From Streptomyces sp. TLI_235 (lineage in GTDB: Bacteria > Actinomycetota > Actinomycetes > Streptomycetales > Streptomycetaceae): DNA of 64,000 bases. The notes under the pieces are model-generated. The model was not told the origin of the DNA, made no database searches, and saw nothing but the letters and a program-made list of their open reading frames with translations. The translations under genes were made by a program, and so were the position numbers. Of the stretch, positions 1 through 9,139 are shown in pieces (within the stretch, counting starts at the first letter, position 1; each line of letters opens with the position of its first letter). The stretch covers positions 372,001 through 436,000 of the forward strand of contig NSGV01000003.1 in assembly GCA_002300355.1 (NCBI GenBank). Direction: 5' to 3'.

Positions 1-47
1 GCGCGCCGCCCACCGGTGGGGCGCACACCCCGAGCGGACGCCGTCCG

Positions 48-500
48 CTACTCGGCCCAGGGCTCGAAGCCGGTGTCGAGGACGGCGTTCAGCGAGGTGC
101 GCAGCGCGGCGGCCTCGTCGGCGCCGAAGGCGGTCTCGAACTTCGCCTGCACGTCCTGCCAGAGCGGCGCCGCCTCGGCCAGCCGGGCCCTGCCGTCCGC
201 GGTGATCGCGGCGATCCGCGCCCGGCGGTCGGTGGGCGCGGGCTCCACCGTCACCAGGCCCTCCCGGGCGAGGGGTTTGAGGTTCGAGGCGAGGGTGGTG
301 CGGTCCATGGCGATCGACTCGGCGAGGCTGGTGATCGTGGTCTCGCCATGCGTGTTCAGCACTTGCAGGATGCTGAACTGGGTGGACCGGAGTCCGACCG
401 CGGCGAGGGCCTTGTCGTAGGTGGCGCCGAGGTACCGCGCCGCCTTGCGGAGGGCGAGGTTGTTGCACGGGGGGGCGGTGTTCGCCGGCGCAGGTGTCAT
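48..500 (-). CDS. MarR family transcriptional regulator
   Basis: A 150-residue winged-helix regulator. The reading frame extends upstream, but the ATG at 500 is chosen because GGAGGA lies just before it and the family fold starts there. Residues about 35-120 carry the MarR helix-turn-helix and wing, including the segment ITSLAESIAMDRTTLASNLK followed by the acidic wing motif PTDRRAR. It is divergent from the membrane protein gene at 663, with two palindromes in the gap, so it probably represses that gene and itself. The effector cannot be told from sequence. Confidence 0.9.
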   Translation of the reverse strand: MTPAPANTAPPCNNLALRKAARYLGATYDKALAAVGLRSTQFSILQVLNTHGETTITSLAESIAMDRTTLASNLKPLAREGLVTVEPAPTDRRARIAAITADGRARLAEAAPLWQDVQAKFETAFGADEAAALRTSLNAVLDTGFEPWAE

Positions 501-530
501 GGTCTCCTCCAAGCCTCCGCCCTCAGGATA

Positions 531-544
531 GGAGCATGTGCTCC
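531..544. promoter_or_regulatory. Putative MarR operator 1
   Basis: GGAGCATGTGCTCC is an inverted repeat with six-base arms, lying in the divergent promoter region. It shares the GAGCAT core with the second site 48 bp away. Binding by the adjacent MarR protein is inferred. Confidence 0.55.
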
Positions 545-575
545 CACATGCGAGAGTCGCCTTGCCGCTCCCCCA

Positions 576-595
576 ATACGAGCATATGCTCCTAT
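576..595. promoter_or_regulatory. Putative MarR operator 2
   Basis: A 20-bp near-perfect palindrome with one mismatched pair and the core GAGCATATGCTC, overlapping an A/T-rich stretch suitable for a promoter. Length and symmetry suit a MarR dimer. Confidence 0.6.
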
Positions 596-662
596 TTATC
601 GATGGTGCACTGCCGCGGCATACCGCGGCACCCGCACCGACGCCCCACCAGGAAGCCTTGCC

Positions 663-1733
663 ATGGTCACCGCCTCCACGTCCGCACCCGAGCACACCCC
701 CGGATCCGCTGCCACGCCCGAACCCGCTGCGACCCCCGCCCCCGCCGCCTCTCCCGAGCGCCGCCGGGAGACCGTCGGCCGGCCGCCGGTGCGGGCCTGG
801 CTCCAGCCGGTCGTCATCGCGCTGGTCGTCGCCGCGGCCTTCATTACCTCCTACGTGGGCCTGCAGCGCGACCCGCAGCCCCATCGGCTGCCGATCGCCG
901 TCACGGGGTCAGTCCTGGCGGACCAGGTGGGCCGGGCGCTCGGCGACAGCGTCGAGGTGCACCCCGTCGCCGACGCCGCGGCCGGACGCCAGGCGGTGGA
1001 GCACGGCGACGTGGTGGCCGCACTCTCCGCCCACGGGCCCGACCGGCTCGGCCTGCAGACCGCGGGGGCCGCCGGGACGTCCACCACGACCGCCGTGACG
1101 CGGCTGGTGAACGCCTACGCCCAGGGCGCGGGCGACCGGGTCAGCACGGTGGACGTCGTACCGCTCGCCCACTTCGACGCCCGCGGCGTGGCCGGCTTCT
1201 ACATGGCCTTCGGCGTGACCCTGGCCGGATTCGTGCTGGGCTCGAACGCGCTCGGCCTGACCGCGCTGCTGCGGCTGCGCCACCGGTTCTGGCTGCTGCT
1301 CGGCACCTCCGCGGCGATCGGCACGGTCGGCGCGGTCATCGCCGGACCGGTCCTCGGGGCGGTGCCCGCTCCCGTCCTGCCGCTGGTGTTCACCCTGTCC
1401 CTGCTGGCCGCGGCGGCGGCCTTCACCACCAAGCTGCTCGGGACCTACCTCGGCCCGGTGGGCATCCCGGTGGCGACGCTGCTGCTGCTGACCGTCGGCA
1501 ACGCCACCAGCGGGGCGACCATCGGTGCCGACCTGCTGCCGGGCGCGGCCCGCGCCGTCTCGGCGTTGCTGCCGCCGGGCGCGGCCGTCCGCGCGATCAG
1601 CGACCTGAGCTACTTCGGCGGCGCCCACCTGGCCGGTCCGGTGGTCACGCTCGGGCTCTGGGCCATCGTCGCCGCGCTCTTGGTCGGCCTGCGTCCCCGG
1701 TTGACCCGGCGCCGGACGGCCGCCACCGCCTGA
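663..1733 (+). CDS. DUF3533/ABC-2-like membrane protein
   Basis: A 356-residue membrane protein. A Pro/Ala-rich cytoplasmic N-terminus (about 45 residues) is followed by one span at about 50-70, an exposed domain of about 110 residues, then roughly five spans (about 180-350). This YhgE/Pip-like or DUF3533 plan occurs in actinobacterial proteins next to MarR/TetR regulators and is often linked to drug or membrane stress. The ATG at 663 is chosen because the longer frame upstream runs through the operator region. Transport is inferred from topology only; no ATPase gene is adjacent. Confidence 0.75.
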   Translation: MVTASTSAPEHTPGSAATPEPAATPAPAASPERRRETVGRPPVRAWLQPVVIALVVAAAFITSYVGLQRDPQPHRLPIAVTGSVLADQVGRALGDSVEVHPVADAAAGRQAVEHGDVVAALSAHGPDRLGLQTAGAAGTSTTTAVTRLVNAYAQGAGDRVSTVDVVPLAHFDARGVAGFYMAFGVTLAGFVLGSNALGLTALLRLRHRFWLLLGTSAAIGTVGAVIAGPVLGAVPAPVLPLVFTLSLLAAAAAFTTKLLGTYLGPVGIPVATLLLLTVGNATSGATIGADLLPGAARAVSALLPPGAAVRAISDLSYFGGAHLAGPVVTLGLWAIVAALLVGLRPRLTRRRTAATA

Positions 1734-2199
1734 GCGGGGTGCCCGGGCCCGTCAGCCCAGCACGCGGAGGGTGGAAGGCGCCGACCCGAGACGGAACGGG
1801 CTCCATCCCTCATGGGAGTCGCCGCACGGGAGTGCGACTTGCCCATTCCCCCAAGGGTCGCTCTGTGCGGGCCGGGTCGTTCCCGTGGACCGGTCGGCGG
1901 AGTGTCGGCCGGGCACGTCTGTGATCAATCCCGTCCCGCGGCGCACCACCATCCCATCCGGCGGCCGCCCGAAGCGCGAGACACCAGACCGCACCGCACG
2001 TCGGACCGCCGGGCGCGGCCGCGGCCCGGGGGGTGTCGGCCTGTCGGCGGCAACCGGACGCGTGGTGCTGTGCGGTGCGGTGCCGTACCTGGTGGGGTGG
2101 ACCGGGCGCGGACAGGGGGAAGGTACTGGGGACGGGGCTCGGGATCGGGAGGGGCCGGGGGCGCCCTGGCCGTCCGGGCTGTACGGGAAGGGGGAGAGT
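1734..2199. other. Intergenic region, no supported gene
   Basis: Stop-free frames on both strands here have no family-like sequence or convincing ribosome site. Purine-rich GGGAAGGGGGA just before 2200 serves the next gene. I see no terminator hairpin of note. Confidence 0.5.
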
Positions 2200-3462
2200 G
2201 TGGCGTTCACCGCGATGCACGCGCAGCGGGGCCGGCTGGATGCCAGCCGGGACGACCTCGGGTGTGGCTGGGCCTGGGAGGCCGTCCACCGGGCGCGCCC
2301 ACGCGTGCCGCTGGCCTGCCCGGAGTGCGGGCACGGCATGCACGCCAAACGCTCCCCCACCCGGATCCGGTTCTTCGCCCATGACGCTGGGGCGCCGCGC
2401 TGCGCGCTGGCCGGGGAGTCGATGGAACACCACCTGCTCAAGCTGCAGCTCGCCACCGAGATCCGGGCGGCCGGCTGGTCCGCCGAGCTCGAGGTCCGCG
2501 CACCGCACGGCGCCTGGCGGGCGGACGTGATGGCCACCTCCCCCGACGGCGGTCGCCGCATCGCGTGGGAGGCGCAGCTGTCGGCGATCACCGAGGACGA
2601 GATACGGGCGCGCACCGCACGCCTCGCCCGTGACGGTGTCGCCGTGTGCTGGGTGGCCACCCGGCCCCGGCCGTGGCTGGGGTCGGTGCCCTCGATCCGG
2701 GTCACCGCGCCCGGCACCGCGCCGGACGGCGGGCCGACCGGTTGGGAGGTCGCCGCGGGCCTCGCCCGGTTCCAGGTGCAGGCGTGCAGGCGGTGGTGTG
2801 CGTGCGCGCGGGGACACGGCGACTGGCAGAGCGTCACCCCGGCGCTGGGTGACTTCGTGTCGTGGGTCCTCGCGGGCCGTATCGCGCCGTACCGGGCGCC
2901 CGCGGACGGGAGGTACCGGCTGCGCGCGGACGGGCGGCCGTGGCAGGGGCACTGGAGCGCTCCGGCCTATGCGGCGACCGCGGCCGAGCACGACCGGGCG
3001 GACCGCGAGGAGCTGGCCCGCGCCGGGCAGGCCGAGCGGGAGCGGGAGGCTTCGCTCGCCCGCCGCGAGCAGGCCCGGCGCCGCGAGTCCAACAGCCACG
3101 CGCACCGGCTCCAGGGCGGGGAGGCCGTGGAGGCGTGGCGCAACAAGCTCACCATGGTCCGGCGCTGGAAGCTGGAGGACGCCGCGGCCCACTGGGCGGC
3201 CGAGACCAGCGCAAGCACTCCTTACCTGGACCACGGCGCGTTCGCCGACCCCCACTGGGGCGGCGGGGTGCCGCTGCTCGTCGACGGCGCGCCGTACGCG
3301 GTGCTGCGCCCCTACCCTCCGGCCGCCAGCTGGGAGGAGCTGGCCGGCCTGGTGATCCTCACCGCCGATCCGGCCGAGCGGCACTGGACGATCAACTACG
3401 CGCCCGACGACACCCAGGTCATCGACCTGTCCCCACTGGTGATCGCCTTGAGAACGACCTGA
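2200..3462 (+). CDS. CoiA-like competence/nuclease protein
   Basis: A 420-residue protein from a GTG start behind a purine-rich ribosome site; the longer upstream frame looks non-coding. Near residue 40 a CPECG zinc-ribbon motif precedes a PD-(D/E)XK-like core: an aligned Glu in MEHHLLK, then WRADV and WEAQLS, which would supply the metal-binding acidic residues and Gln. This order is that of CoiA-like proteins, which in Firmicutes act in natural transformation. The middle part is Arg/Glu-rich and probably coiled coil. In streptomycetes such proteins are common on plasmids and chromosome arms, with role unknown. It stands alone. Confidence 0.75.
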   Translation: MAFTAMHAQRGRLDASRDDLGCGWAWEAVHRARPRVPLACPECGHGMHAKRSPTRIRFFAHDAGAPRCALAGESMEHHLLKLQLATEIRAAGWSAELEVRAPHGAWRADVMATSPDGGRRIAWEAQLSAITEDEIRARTARLARDGVAVCWVATRPRPWLGSVPSIRVTAPGTAPDGGPTGWEVAAGLARFQVQACRRWCACARGHGDWQSVTPALGDFVSWVLAGRIAPYRAPADGRYRLRADGRPWQGHWSAPAYAATAAEHDRADREELARAGQAEREREASLARREQARRRESNSHAHRLQGGEAVEAWRNKLTMVRRWKLEDAAAHWAAETSASTPYLDHGAFADPHWGGGVPLLVDGAPYAVLRPYPPAASWEELAGLVILTADPAERHWTINYAPDDTQVIDLSPLVIALRTT

Positions 3463-4020
3463 CCTCTCGTCACTGGCCGGACCCTGTGGTGGCGAGAGCG
3501 GCGGCAGTCCGGGGCGGGTCGTCCGGGCCGCGAAGAGCACAGGCTCCGTGACCGGCTTGGGGCCCCTGCTTCCCGCGCGGCCCGGATCCTGGCGGCGATG
3601 TCGCCGGGCAGGCAGCGGGTGGATGCCGCCACCCAGGCGCCGGTGTCGTCGGCCCCGGCCGGGGCGTGGCCGGTCATCGATGCCTCCCGACGGCCGGGCA
3701 CGCCGATTCGGGCCAGATCGTGGCGACCACGCCCCGCCCGACAGCAGGCACTCCGTGCGCCAGGTCCAGCAGCAGAACACCGTCAAAGAGCCATCGGATC
3801 CATACCGCCGCCGCGGTCGGGCGAACGAGCGCAGCGGTACGCGCGGTCGGCCGGTAGCGCCGGTGCCCTGCGGAGAAGCTCGTCATCTCCCGCCTGTCCC
3901 ACGCTCCACGGCCACCCAACCCCGGCACTACCCCGACGGGCAGCACACCAGGATGCGCAGAGGCCGGGTGTCTCCCTCAGCCTGGCTGGCCGGGGCCTTC
4001 GGAGGGACGACCTGGGGGAG
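3463..4020. other. Low-confidence region, no intact gene
   Basis: Several overlapping open frames exist on both strands, but none shows a conserved domain. Read as degraded or non-coding sequence leading into the short remnant after 4020. Confidence 0.4.
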
Positions 4021-4185
4021 GCATTCCCGTTCCGTTACCGCTATTCCGGCTTACGGATGCTGGTCAACCGCGCCGACCGGTACTACCTCCTCCCGGTCGG
4101 ATGGCAGGCCTACACCGACGCCGTCTACGTCATCCGGGAAAGCGCTGACACACGCGTGGAGCCGATGCCGGGAACGCAGCCGTAG
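4021..4185 (+). pseudogene. C-terminal remnant of a hypothetical protein
   Basis: The last 54 or so codons before the stop at 4185 read as genuine protein (for example RYSGLRMLVNRADRYYLLPV and TDAVYVIRES), unlike the Arg/Ser/Pro-rich frame before it. It resembles the short C-terminal part of small streptomycete hypothetical proteins. No start or ribosome site precedes the conserved part, so it is probably a truncated remnant. Confidence 0.4.
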
Positions 4186-4676
4186 CCGCCGTCGGACCGA
4201 GCGCCGGGCGTACGGGCCGACCGCCTTCGCACGGGCTCGCGTCGCCGCTTCCCACAGGTTCACGGACCCACACGTCTGTGGAGCAGACCTCCACGCCGCG
4301 ATCCGGCTCTGTGGGCTGATCTCCCGAACACAGGAGGGTGTCGAACAGACCGAGGCCCCGGCGGACAGCCGGCCGCAGACCGATGGCCCGGGGCAGCGGT
4401 CCGGCGAAGTGCTGGTGCGTCAACGACGGCCGCGGGTGCAACTCGCACGGCGCAGCTGCGGCTGACGTCCCGTGTGCGGACTGCCGCAGCGAGCGGGAAC
4501 TCGGGCCGGTTGACGCACCCGAGCCCCGTGCGGGTGGCGCGCATCGTCGCGGATGCGGACTCGGTCCGCCGCCTCGAACCGAGCACTTCGCCACCGGCGA
4601 CATCCGCTACGGCGCCCATCGCTGCCCCGACCTCGGCCGGATCGACACCCGCGCTGCATGCCGGGCCGCGCTCCGG
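4186..4676. other. Intergenic region, no supported gene
   Basis: Only compositionally biased open frames are seen. No ribosome site, RNA gene or repeat was recognised. Confidence 0.4.
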
Positions 4677-5150
4677 TCAGCAGTGGAAGGTCGGGCTGGT
4701 GTAGTAGCCGATCGCGCTGGGGCCCGAGGTGATGCCCTCGACCCAGATGCAGTGGCCGGAACCTGGAACACTCACCGGACCGGCGTAGTAGCGGTAGTTG
4801 TCGCTTCCGTCGGGCCGGTTCTCGATGCTGGTGCAGGCGGAGCTGCTGCCGGGAGTGTCCTCGCGGCACTCGATCAGCCGGATCGAGATGAAGCCCGCGG
4901 TTCCGTACAGGCTTCCGGCCTTGACGTTGACCGCACAGTTGCGGCCCGTCGAGCTGTCCCAGAACAGGTGCACGTGGCTCAGCACCTGGCCGCCGTAGGC
5001 CTTCACCGCAAACGGGGAGTCGCTCACCTCGGTGCCCGAACACCCCCAACCGCCGGCCGCCGCCGGGGTGGCCGTCGAGACCGTGATGCCGCCAGCCACC
5101 GCGAGCAGCGCCGCTGCCGCCACCGCCATCCGTCGTGCGATCGTGCGCAT
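4677..5150 (-). CDS. Secreted spore-associated-protein-like protein
   Basis: A 157-residue exported protein: a twin-Arg-containing basic start, a hydrophobic Ala/Leu core and AAA-type cleavage near residue 32. The mature part has several Cys and shares the pattern of the spore-associated protein A family: a beta-strand segment with SSTGRNCAVNV, then YYAGPVSV, then a CIWVEG block near the end. GGAAGG lies about eight bases before the ATG. It is divergent from the related gene at 5582. Spore-surface location is known for the family and inferred here. Confidence 0.75.
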   Translation of the reverse strand: MRTIARRMAVAAAALLAVAGGITVSTATPAAAGGWGCSGTEVSDSPFAVKAYGGQVLSHVHLFWDSSTGRNCAVNVKAGSLYGTAGFISIRLIECREDTPGSSSACTSIENRPDGSDNYRYYAGPVSVPGSGHCIWVEGITSGPSAIGYYTSPTFHC

Positions 5151-5581
5151 GTAATCAGCCTTCCATCAGGGTCGGACGCGACGCGCGCCATGATCGTCGA
5201 CCTCCGTATCGTCCCGGTAGCGGGACCGGAGCCCCGCCGCCGTCGCCCGGAACACCACGCCCATGCCCGCACCAGCGAGTTGCAGACCGACGGGGGCGGA
5301 GCGACGCCCGGCGAAGGGGCGCAGCAGGGCGCAGCAGGGCGCAGGTGGGGTGCCGGCGAGCGGCACCGGTGGCGATCGGCGGCCGCGTTACCTCCGCGAT
5401 ACGGGCTTTTGCCAGTCTGCTCACCACAACCGACCCGGAAGCGCCGCCACGCCCCGTACGCACCGCGCGCCTCCCCCTTGCCCCTGGCACGCCCCCGTTC
5501 GGAACCGCTGGCACCGGCAGGACGCGGCCAGGACCGGGCGCAACGAGCCCCACAGGATGGAGTGAACCCGAGCACACGTCG

Positions 5582-5986
5582 ACGAAGCGAGCCGCTGCCC
5601 GTCTCGGCACCCTGGCCCTGGTGGCGGGCGCCGCCGCCACCGCAGTGCCGACGGCCGCGCAAGCCGCCGGCTACAACGGCGTCTGCGGTTCGGGCTACAC
5701 CGTCATCGACCACCGCGACCTCAACCTCGGCGGCACGGTCTACCTGACCTACAACAGCAGCAACGGCAACAACTGCGTGGTCACGGTCCGCAACAGCCCG
5801 GGCCAACCGATCCTCATGCTCGCCGGGCTCAGCCTGGCCGGCGCCTCCACCTGGACGAAGCTCGACGAGAACTACTACCGGTCCTACGCCGGACCGGTCT
5901 ACCTGCACGCCGAGCACAGCTGCATCAACTGGGAAGGCGGCATCGAGGACAACGTCAGCGGCGGCTTCAACGTGCACTGCGGCTGA
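5582..5986 (+). CDS. Spore-associated protein A-like secreted protein
   Basis: About 134 residues with a Sec signal peptide (LGTLALVAGAA then AQA) and a mature part closely following spore-associated protein A: GYNGVCGSGYTVID, VYLTYNSSNGNNC, RSYAGPVYLH, and a final CINWEGG block ending in VHCG. The expected start is an ACG at 5582 followed by AAG CGA, where relatives have ATG AAG CG. No in-frame ATG or GTG precedes the signal peptide closely and no well-spaced ribosome site is visible. Either the start codon was lost by a T-to-C change or a rare start is used. Confidence 0.7.
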   Translation, partial: TKRAAARLGTLALVAGAAATAVPTAAQAAGYNGVCGSGYTVIDHRDLNLGGTVYLTYNSSNGNNCVVTVRNSPGQPILMLAGLSLAGASTWTKLDENYYRSYAGPVYLHAEHSCINWEGGIEDNVSGGFNVHCG

Positions 5987-6139
5987 TCGCGACCCGTCGT
6001 CGACCTCGGCAGCGGATTCGAGGTCGAGGGGCGCCGTGCGGGCATGCCCCGCCGTGTTCGCGGCAGGGCCGACGGCCCACTGGCGCAATCTATCTGACGC
6101 TGCGGCAGCTCGCTCCGCCCTTCGGAGTCTCGAAGCCCG

Positions 6140-6430
6140 CGGGCCCGCGGTCGGCAGGAACCGCACCAGGCGGTCGCCGAGGTTGAGCGAGCCGAGGGTG
6201 GCCAGCAGCATCGCCGCGGACAGCAGCGCATAGCTGCGGCCGACCGTGTCGGTGCTGAACCAGCGGGCGGCGAGCAGCCAGAACAGGGCGCCGTGGCCGG
6301 CGGCCACGACGGCGCTGGCGGCCAGGATCCGGCCGTTGCGTACCAGCGGCGTACGGGTCGGCTTTCCCCCGGTCCCGTTCTGCAGGCGCTCCCGCCACTG
6401 GGTGAGCGGCGCGCCGAGCTTCTCTCTCAC
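6140..6430 (-). pseudogene. Truncated polysaccharide flippase (N-terminal part)
   Basis: From a GTG at 6430 about 95 residues read as the first two membrane spans of a Wzx/MATE-type flippase (ALFWLLAARWFSTDTVGRSY, LNLGDRLVRFLP). After about 6140 the frame becomes Arg/Ala-rich and loses the family pattern, so the gene is cut. Its GTGA start overlaps a stop codon of the upstream zinc-ribbon frame, suggesting a former two-gene operon. Full-length relatives have about 12 spans. Confidence 0.6.
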
Positions 6431-6755
6431 GCCCGCTGCGCCCTTCCCGCATCGAACGGGTCGGGCGGGTCCTGCCGCGGGTCGGCGCGACCCGCCGCCT
6501 CGGGCCCCGGGTGGGGGCCGGGGCGGTCTGTTCGCTGCCGTTGGGGCGGCTGCCGCGCACCAGCACGGTCGCCGCCGGGTCGTCCGGCCCGAACAGGGGG
6601 CGGCCCATCGGGACCCTGCGCATCGTCTTGCACCGGGTGCAGCGCACCGTGCCGCCCGGCTTGGCCCGGGTGCCCTGGGTGTCGTACCCGCAGGTCGCGC
6701 ACCGGGGCAGAACGAAGACCGGAAGGATCAGAACGAAGGGCACAGGCATGGACAA
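6427..6755 (-). pseudogene. Zinc-ribbon protein, probably frameshifted
   Basis: From the ATG at 6755 there is a hydrophobic start, then a clear zinc ribbon: CATCGYDTQG followed by a CTRCKTMRRVP motif about 20 residues later. The open frame continues to 6090 inside the flippase remnant, which is implausible. Another frame reads PDPFDAGRA and stops at 6427, overlapping the flippase start by GTGA. The span is not a multiple of three, so a frame break after the zinc ribbon is likely. Function unknown. Confidence 0.45.
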
Positions 6756-7188
6756 ACCGTCGCAGAATCGGCGCTCCCCCGACGGGATTCCACGCCCGAG
6801 ACCATCCGTTCAGCCGGTTGGACGGCGCCGTCGGCCCTGCGCCCACGCAGGCCCTGGGCGGCCCGACGACGCGGCGTCAGACCAGGTGGGAAACACCACG
6901 GTCCGGCTGCGCAGGGAGCAGCCGGACCGAGTGCCCGAGGAGGTGAATCCGGCTCAACCGGTTCCCCGCCCGGCCCTAGGGTCGCCCGGGCGGGGCCGGT
7001 GGGAGGCGCGCTGCAAGGAAGGCGCCCGGTGTTTTGCATCGGCCCCGGCGACCGGCCGTATGGCGGGGGAAGGTGCCGGGCTCTGTCTGCCGTTCGGCAG
7101 CCCGGCGGAACGCACCGGGTCGGGGCACCCGAGGTGGCCGGGGGCGCTGGGCACAGTGGTGGGAAGTGGCAGTGCCCGGGCCTGCTGG
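6756..7188. other. Intergenic region before the ISAzo13 element
   Basis: No gene is supported. Open frames on both strands lack start signals and recognisable domains. Confidence 0.4.
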
Positions 7189-8922
7189 GGGCTTGTCTCT
7201 GAATAACTGTCAGGGTTGATCTTCCTGGGGATTCTCGTCAGGCAAGCGAACTCGAAGCTGTTCGAGGGTCCGGGCGGGCGATCCAGGCAGTGGTGTGACG
7301 ACGACGCGGTGCAGGTCCAGGAGCCGGTGTCCGTCTTGGAACTGGTTGGAGAGGTTGGTGCGGGTGACGCCCAGCAGCTCCGCCAGGAGGGTGCTGGTGA
7401 TCGCCTTGCGGCGGCGCAACAGCGCCGTCAGGAGCCGGTGGTAGTGGTCGAGGCCGCTGGTCTGCGGGTGGAGGTAGCTGCGTGGACGGTGGAAGCGTCG
7501 CTGGAAGGCGGCCTCGGCGAGGGCGTCCCAGTACGGCTCGGAGACTGCTACCAGGTGTTCGAAGTCGGACCGTGGCATGCCGGTCAGGGCCGGATTGCTG
7601 AGCATCTCGGTCAGGGCGGGGTCGATCCGCCGGGCGGCCGCCGGCGCTGGTGGCGTTCGGGGCGGGACGGGTGCCAGCGTGTAGTTCCAGTCGCCGTGGA
7701 ACGCATTGGGTGTGATCGGCAAGGCCTGGAACTCGGCAGCGGTCACCGTGGAGCCCAGGCGGTATCTGCCGGTGTCCAGCTCGGCGCCGATGGTCAGCCC
7801 GGTACGTGTGGTGGTCGCGGCGATGGTTTCGATGACGACTTGGTAGCTGGTCAGCGGTCGGCCGCGCCAGTTCGCGGTGATGTGGCAGAACATTCGGTGT
7901 TCGATTTTGTTCCATTTCGACGTGCCCGGCGGGAAGTGGCAGACCGTGATCTCCAGTCCGCTCTCCAGCGCGAAGGCGGCCAGGTGCTTCTTCCAGGTCC
8001 AGCGGCGGGGATCGTTCGAGCCGCCGGCGTCGGCGGTGATCAGCAGCCGGGTGGCGTCCGGGTGGTGCACCCGGCCGCGGCGCTGCCACCAGCGGCGTAT
8101 GGACTCGACCGCGAACTCGGAGGTGTCGTGGTCGGTCCCGACGTTGACCCAGCCGGTGTTGGTGGCGATGTCGTAGATCCCGTAGGGGATGGCGACGGGC
8201 TGGTCGCTGGTGGTGAAGGTGTGGCAGTCGACTTTGATCGGGTCCTTGCCCGGCTGCCAGGTGCGGCCGGGCCGGTCGCGGTTGCCGAGCCATTCCTTGG
8301 CCTTGGTGTCGACGCTGATCACCGGCTGCCCACCGTCGAGGAAGGCGGTGGCCGTGGCGTTCAGGTGGGCGAACTGGGCATCGCGGTCCGGGTGGCTGGC
8401 GCCCTCGGTGGTCTTGACGGTGCCCTGCAGGCTGTAGCCCAGGCCGTGCAGTAGGCGCCCGACGGTTGCGGCACCGACCGGATGGCCTTGCGACGTGAGG
8501 GTCGAGGCCAGGGCCCGCAGCGACAGGGTGGTCCATCGCAACGGGGAGACGGGATCACCTCGGGTGTGCGGCTCGATCAGCGCCTCGAGTGCCGCCAGCA
8601 GGCCGGGGTTGGTGACCGTCAACGGCTTGCGGCCGGCTCCCGCCGCCCGGACTCTCCGCGTCGGCACCGGGTCCCCAGCCAACTCAGTGATGCCGCGTGC
8701 GACGGTGGCGGTGCTGGCCCCGGACGCAGCGGCCACCAGGGTGATCCCGCCGTGGCCGATGGCCGCAGCCTCGCTGGCCAGGTAGAGCCGACGGCGCCGC
8801 TCATCAAGATGCGGCAGGATCCGATCGAACTTGGCCCGTAACGCGGTGACGGGCGGACGCACAGTCATGGTCCACCCTCCCACCAACTCCCGCTGAACAG
8901 GCAGTAATTGAAATACAAGCCC
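7189..8922 (-). mobile_element. ISAzo13-like insertion sequence
   Basis: A complete-looking element of about 1.73 kb. Its ends are imperfect 21-bp inverted repeats (7189-7209 and 8902-8922) sharing GGGCTTGT at the tips and ACTG at the inner edge. TGG is found immediately outside both ends and may be a 3-bp target duplication. It holds one transposase gene. Confidence 0.7.
7210..8868 (-). CDS. ISAzo13 family transposase
   Basis: A 552-residue transposase from the ATG at 8868, with GGAGGG upstream. An N-terminal helix-turn-helix part (about 1-110) includes the ITLVAAASGASTATVARGI repeat-like helix region. The DDE core shows ISVDTKAKEWLGN (first Asp), ITADAGGSN (second Asp) and a WNKIEHRMF segment (Glu). 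This motif set is that of the ISAzo13 family. The C-terminal 130 residues hold a second helical region. The frame is intact, so it may be active. Confidence 0.85.
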   Translation of the reverse strand: MTVRPPVTALRAKFDRILPHLDERRRRLYLASEAAAIGHGGITLVAAASGASTATVARGITELAGDPVPTRRVRAAGAGRKPLTVTNPGLLAALEALIEPHTRGDPVSPLRWTTLSLRALASTLTSQGHPVGAATVGRLLHGLGYSLQGTVKTTEGASHPDRDAQFAHLNATATAFLDGGQPVISVDTKAKEWLGNRDRPGRTWQPGKDPIKVDCHTFTTSDQPVAIPYGIYDIATNTGWVNVGTDHDTSEFAVESIRRWWQRRGRVHHPDATRLLITADAGGSNDPRRWTWKKHLAAFALESGLEITVCHFPPGTSKWNKIEHRMFCHITANWRGRPLTSYQVVIETIAATTTRTGLTIGAELDTGRYRLGSTVTAAEFQALPITPNAFHGDWNYTLAPVPPRTPPAPAAARRIDPALTEMLSNPALTGMPRSDFEHLVAVSEPYWDALAEAAFQRRFHRPRSYLHPQTSGLDHYHRLLTALLRRRKAITSTLLAELLGVTRTNLSNQFQDGHRLLDLHRVVVTPLPGSPARTLEQLRVRLPDENPQEDQP

Positions 8923-9139
8923 TGGCGCTCCCAGGACACTGCCGGGCGGCGCGTCAAGGCCCTGGGGGCCAGCCGACCGCGCTGCGGAAGCTGCGGTCGG
9001 CAACGCCCCTCACCTGTGCTGCAGCCGCTGATGGGGCTGTGTCTCGTGGCCGGGCCGGCTGTGGGAAGACGGCCCGTCAGTTCTGGTTTTCGGTCTGGAG
9101 CATCCAGGGTGTGCTTCTTTGGTGCCGTGGTCGGGCAGG

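Noticed and set aside
1810..3786. 658-codon open frame on the minus strand
   Set aside because: Antisense to the CoiA-like gene; composition is Arg/Gly/Pro-rich with no domain. GC-rich third positions create such shadows.
5300..5345. Short GGGCGCAGCA tandem repeat
   Set aside because: Only two to three units and no link to a gene or element; likely chance in GC-rich DNA.
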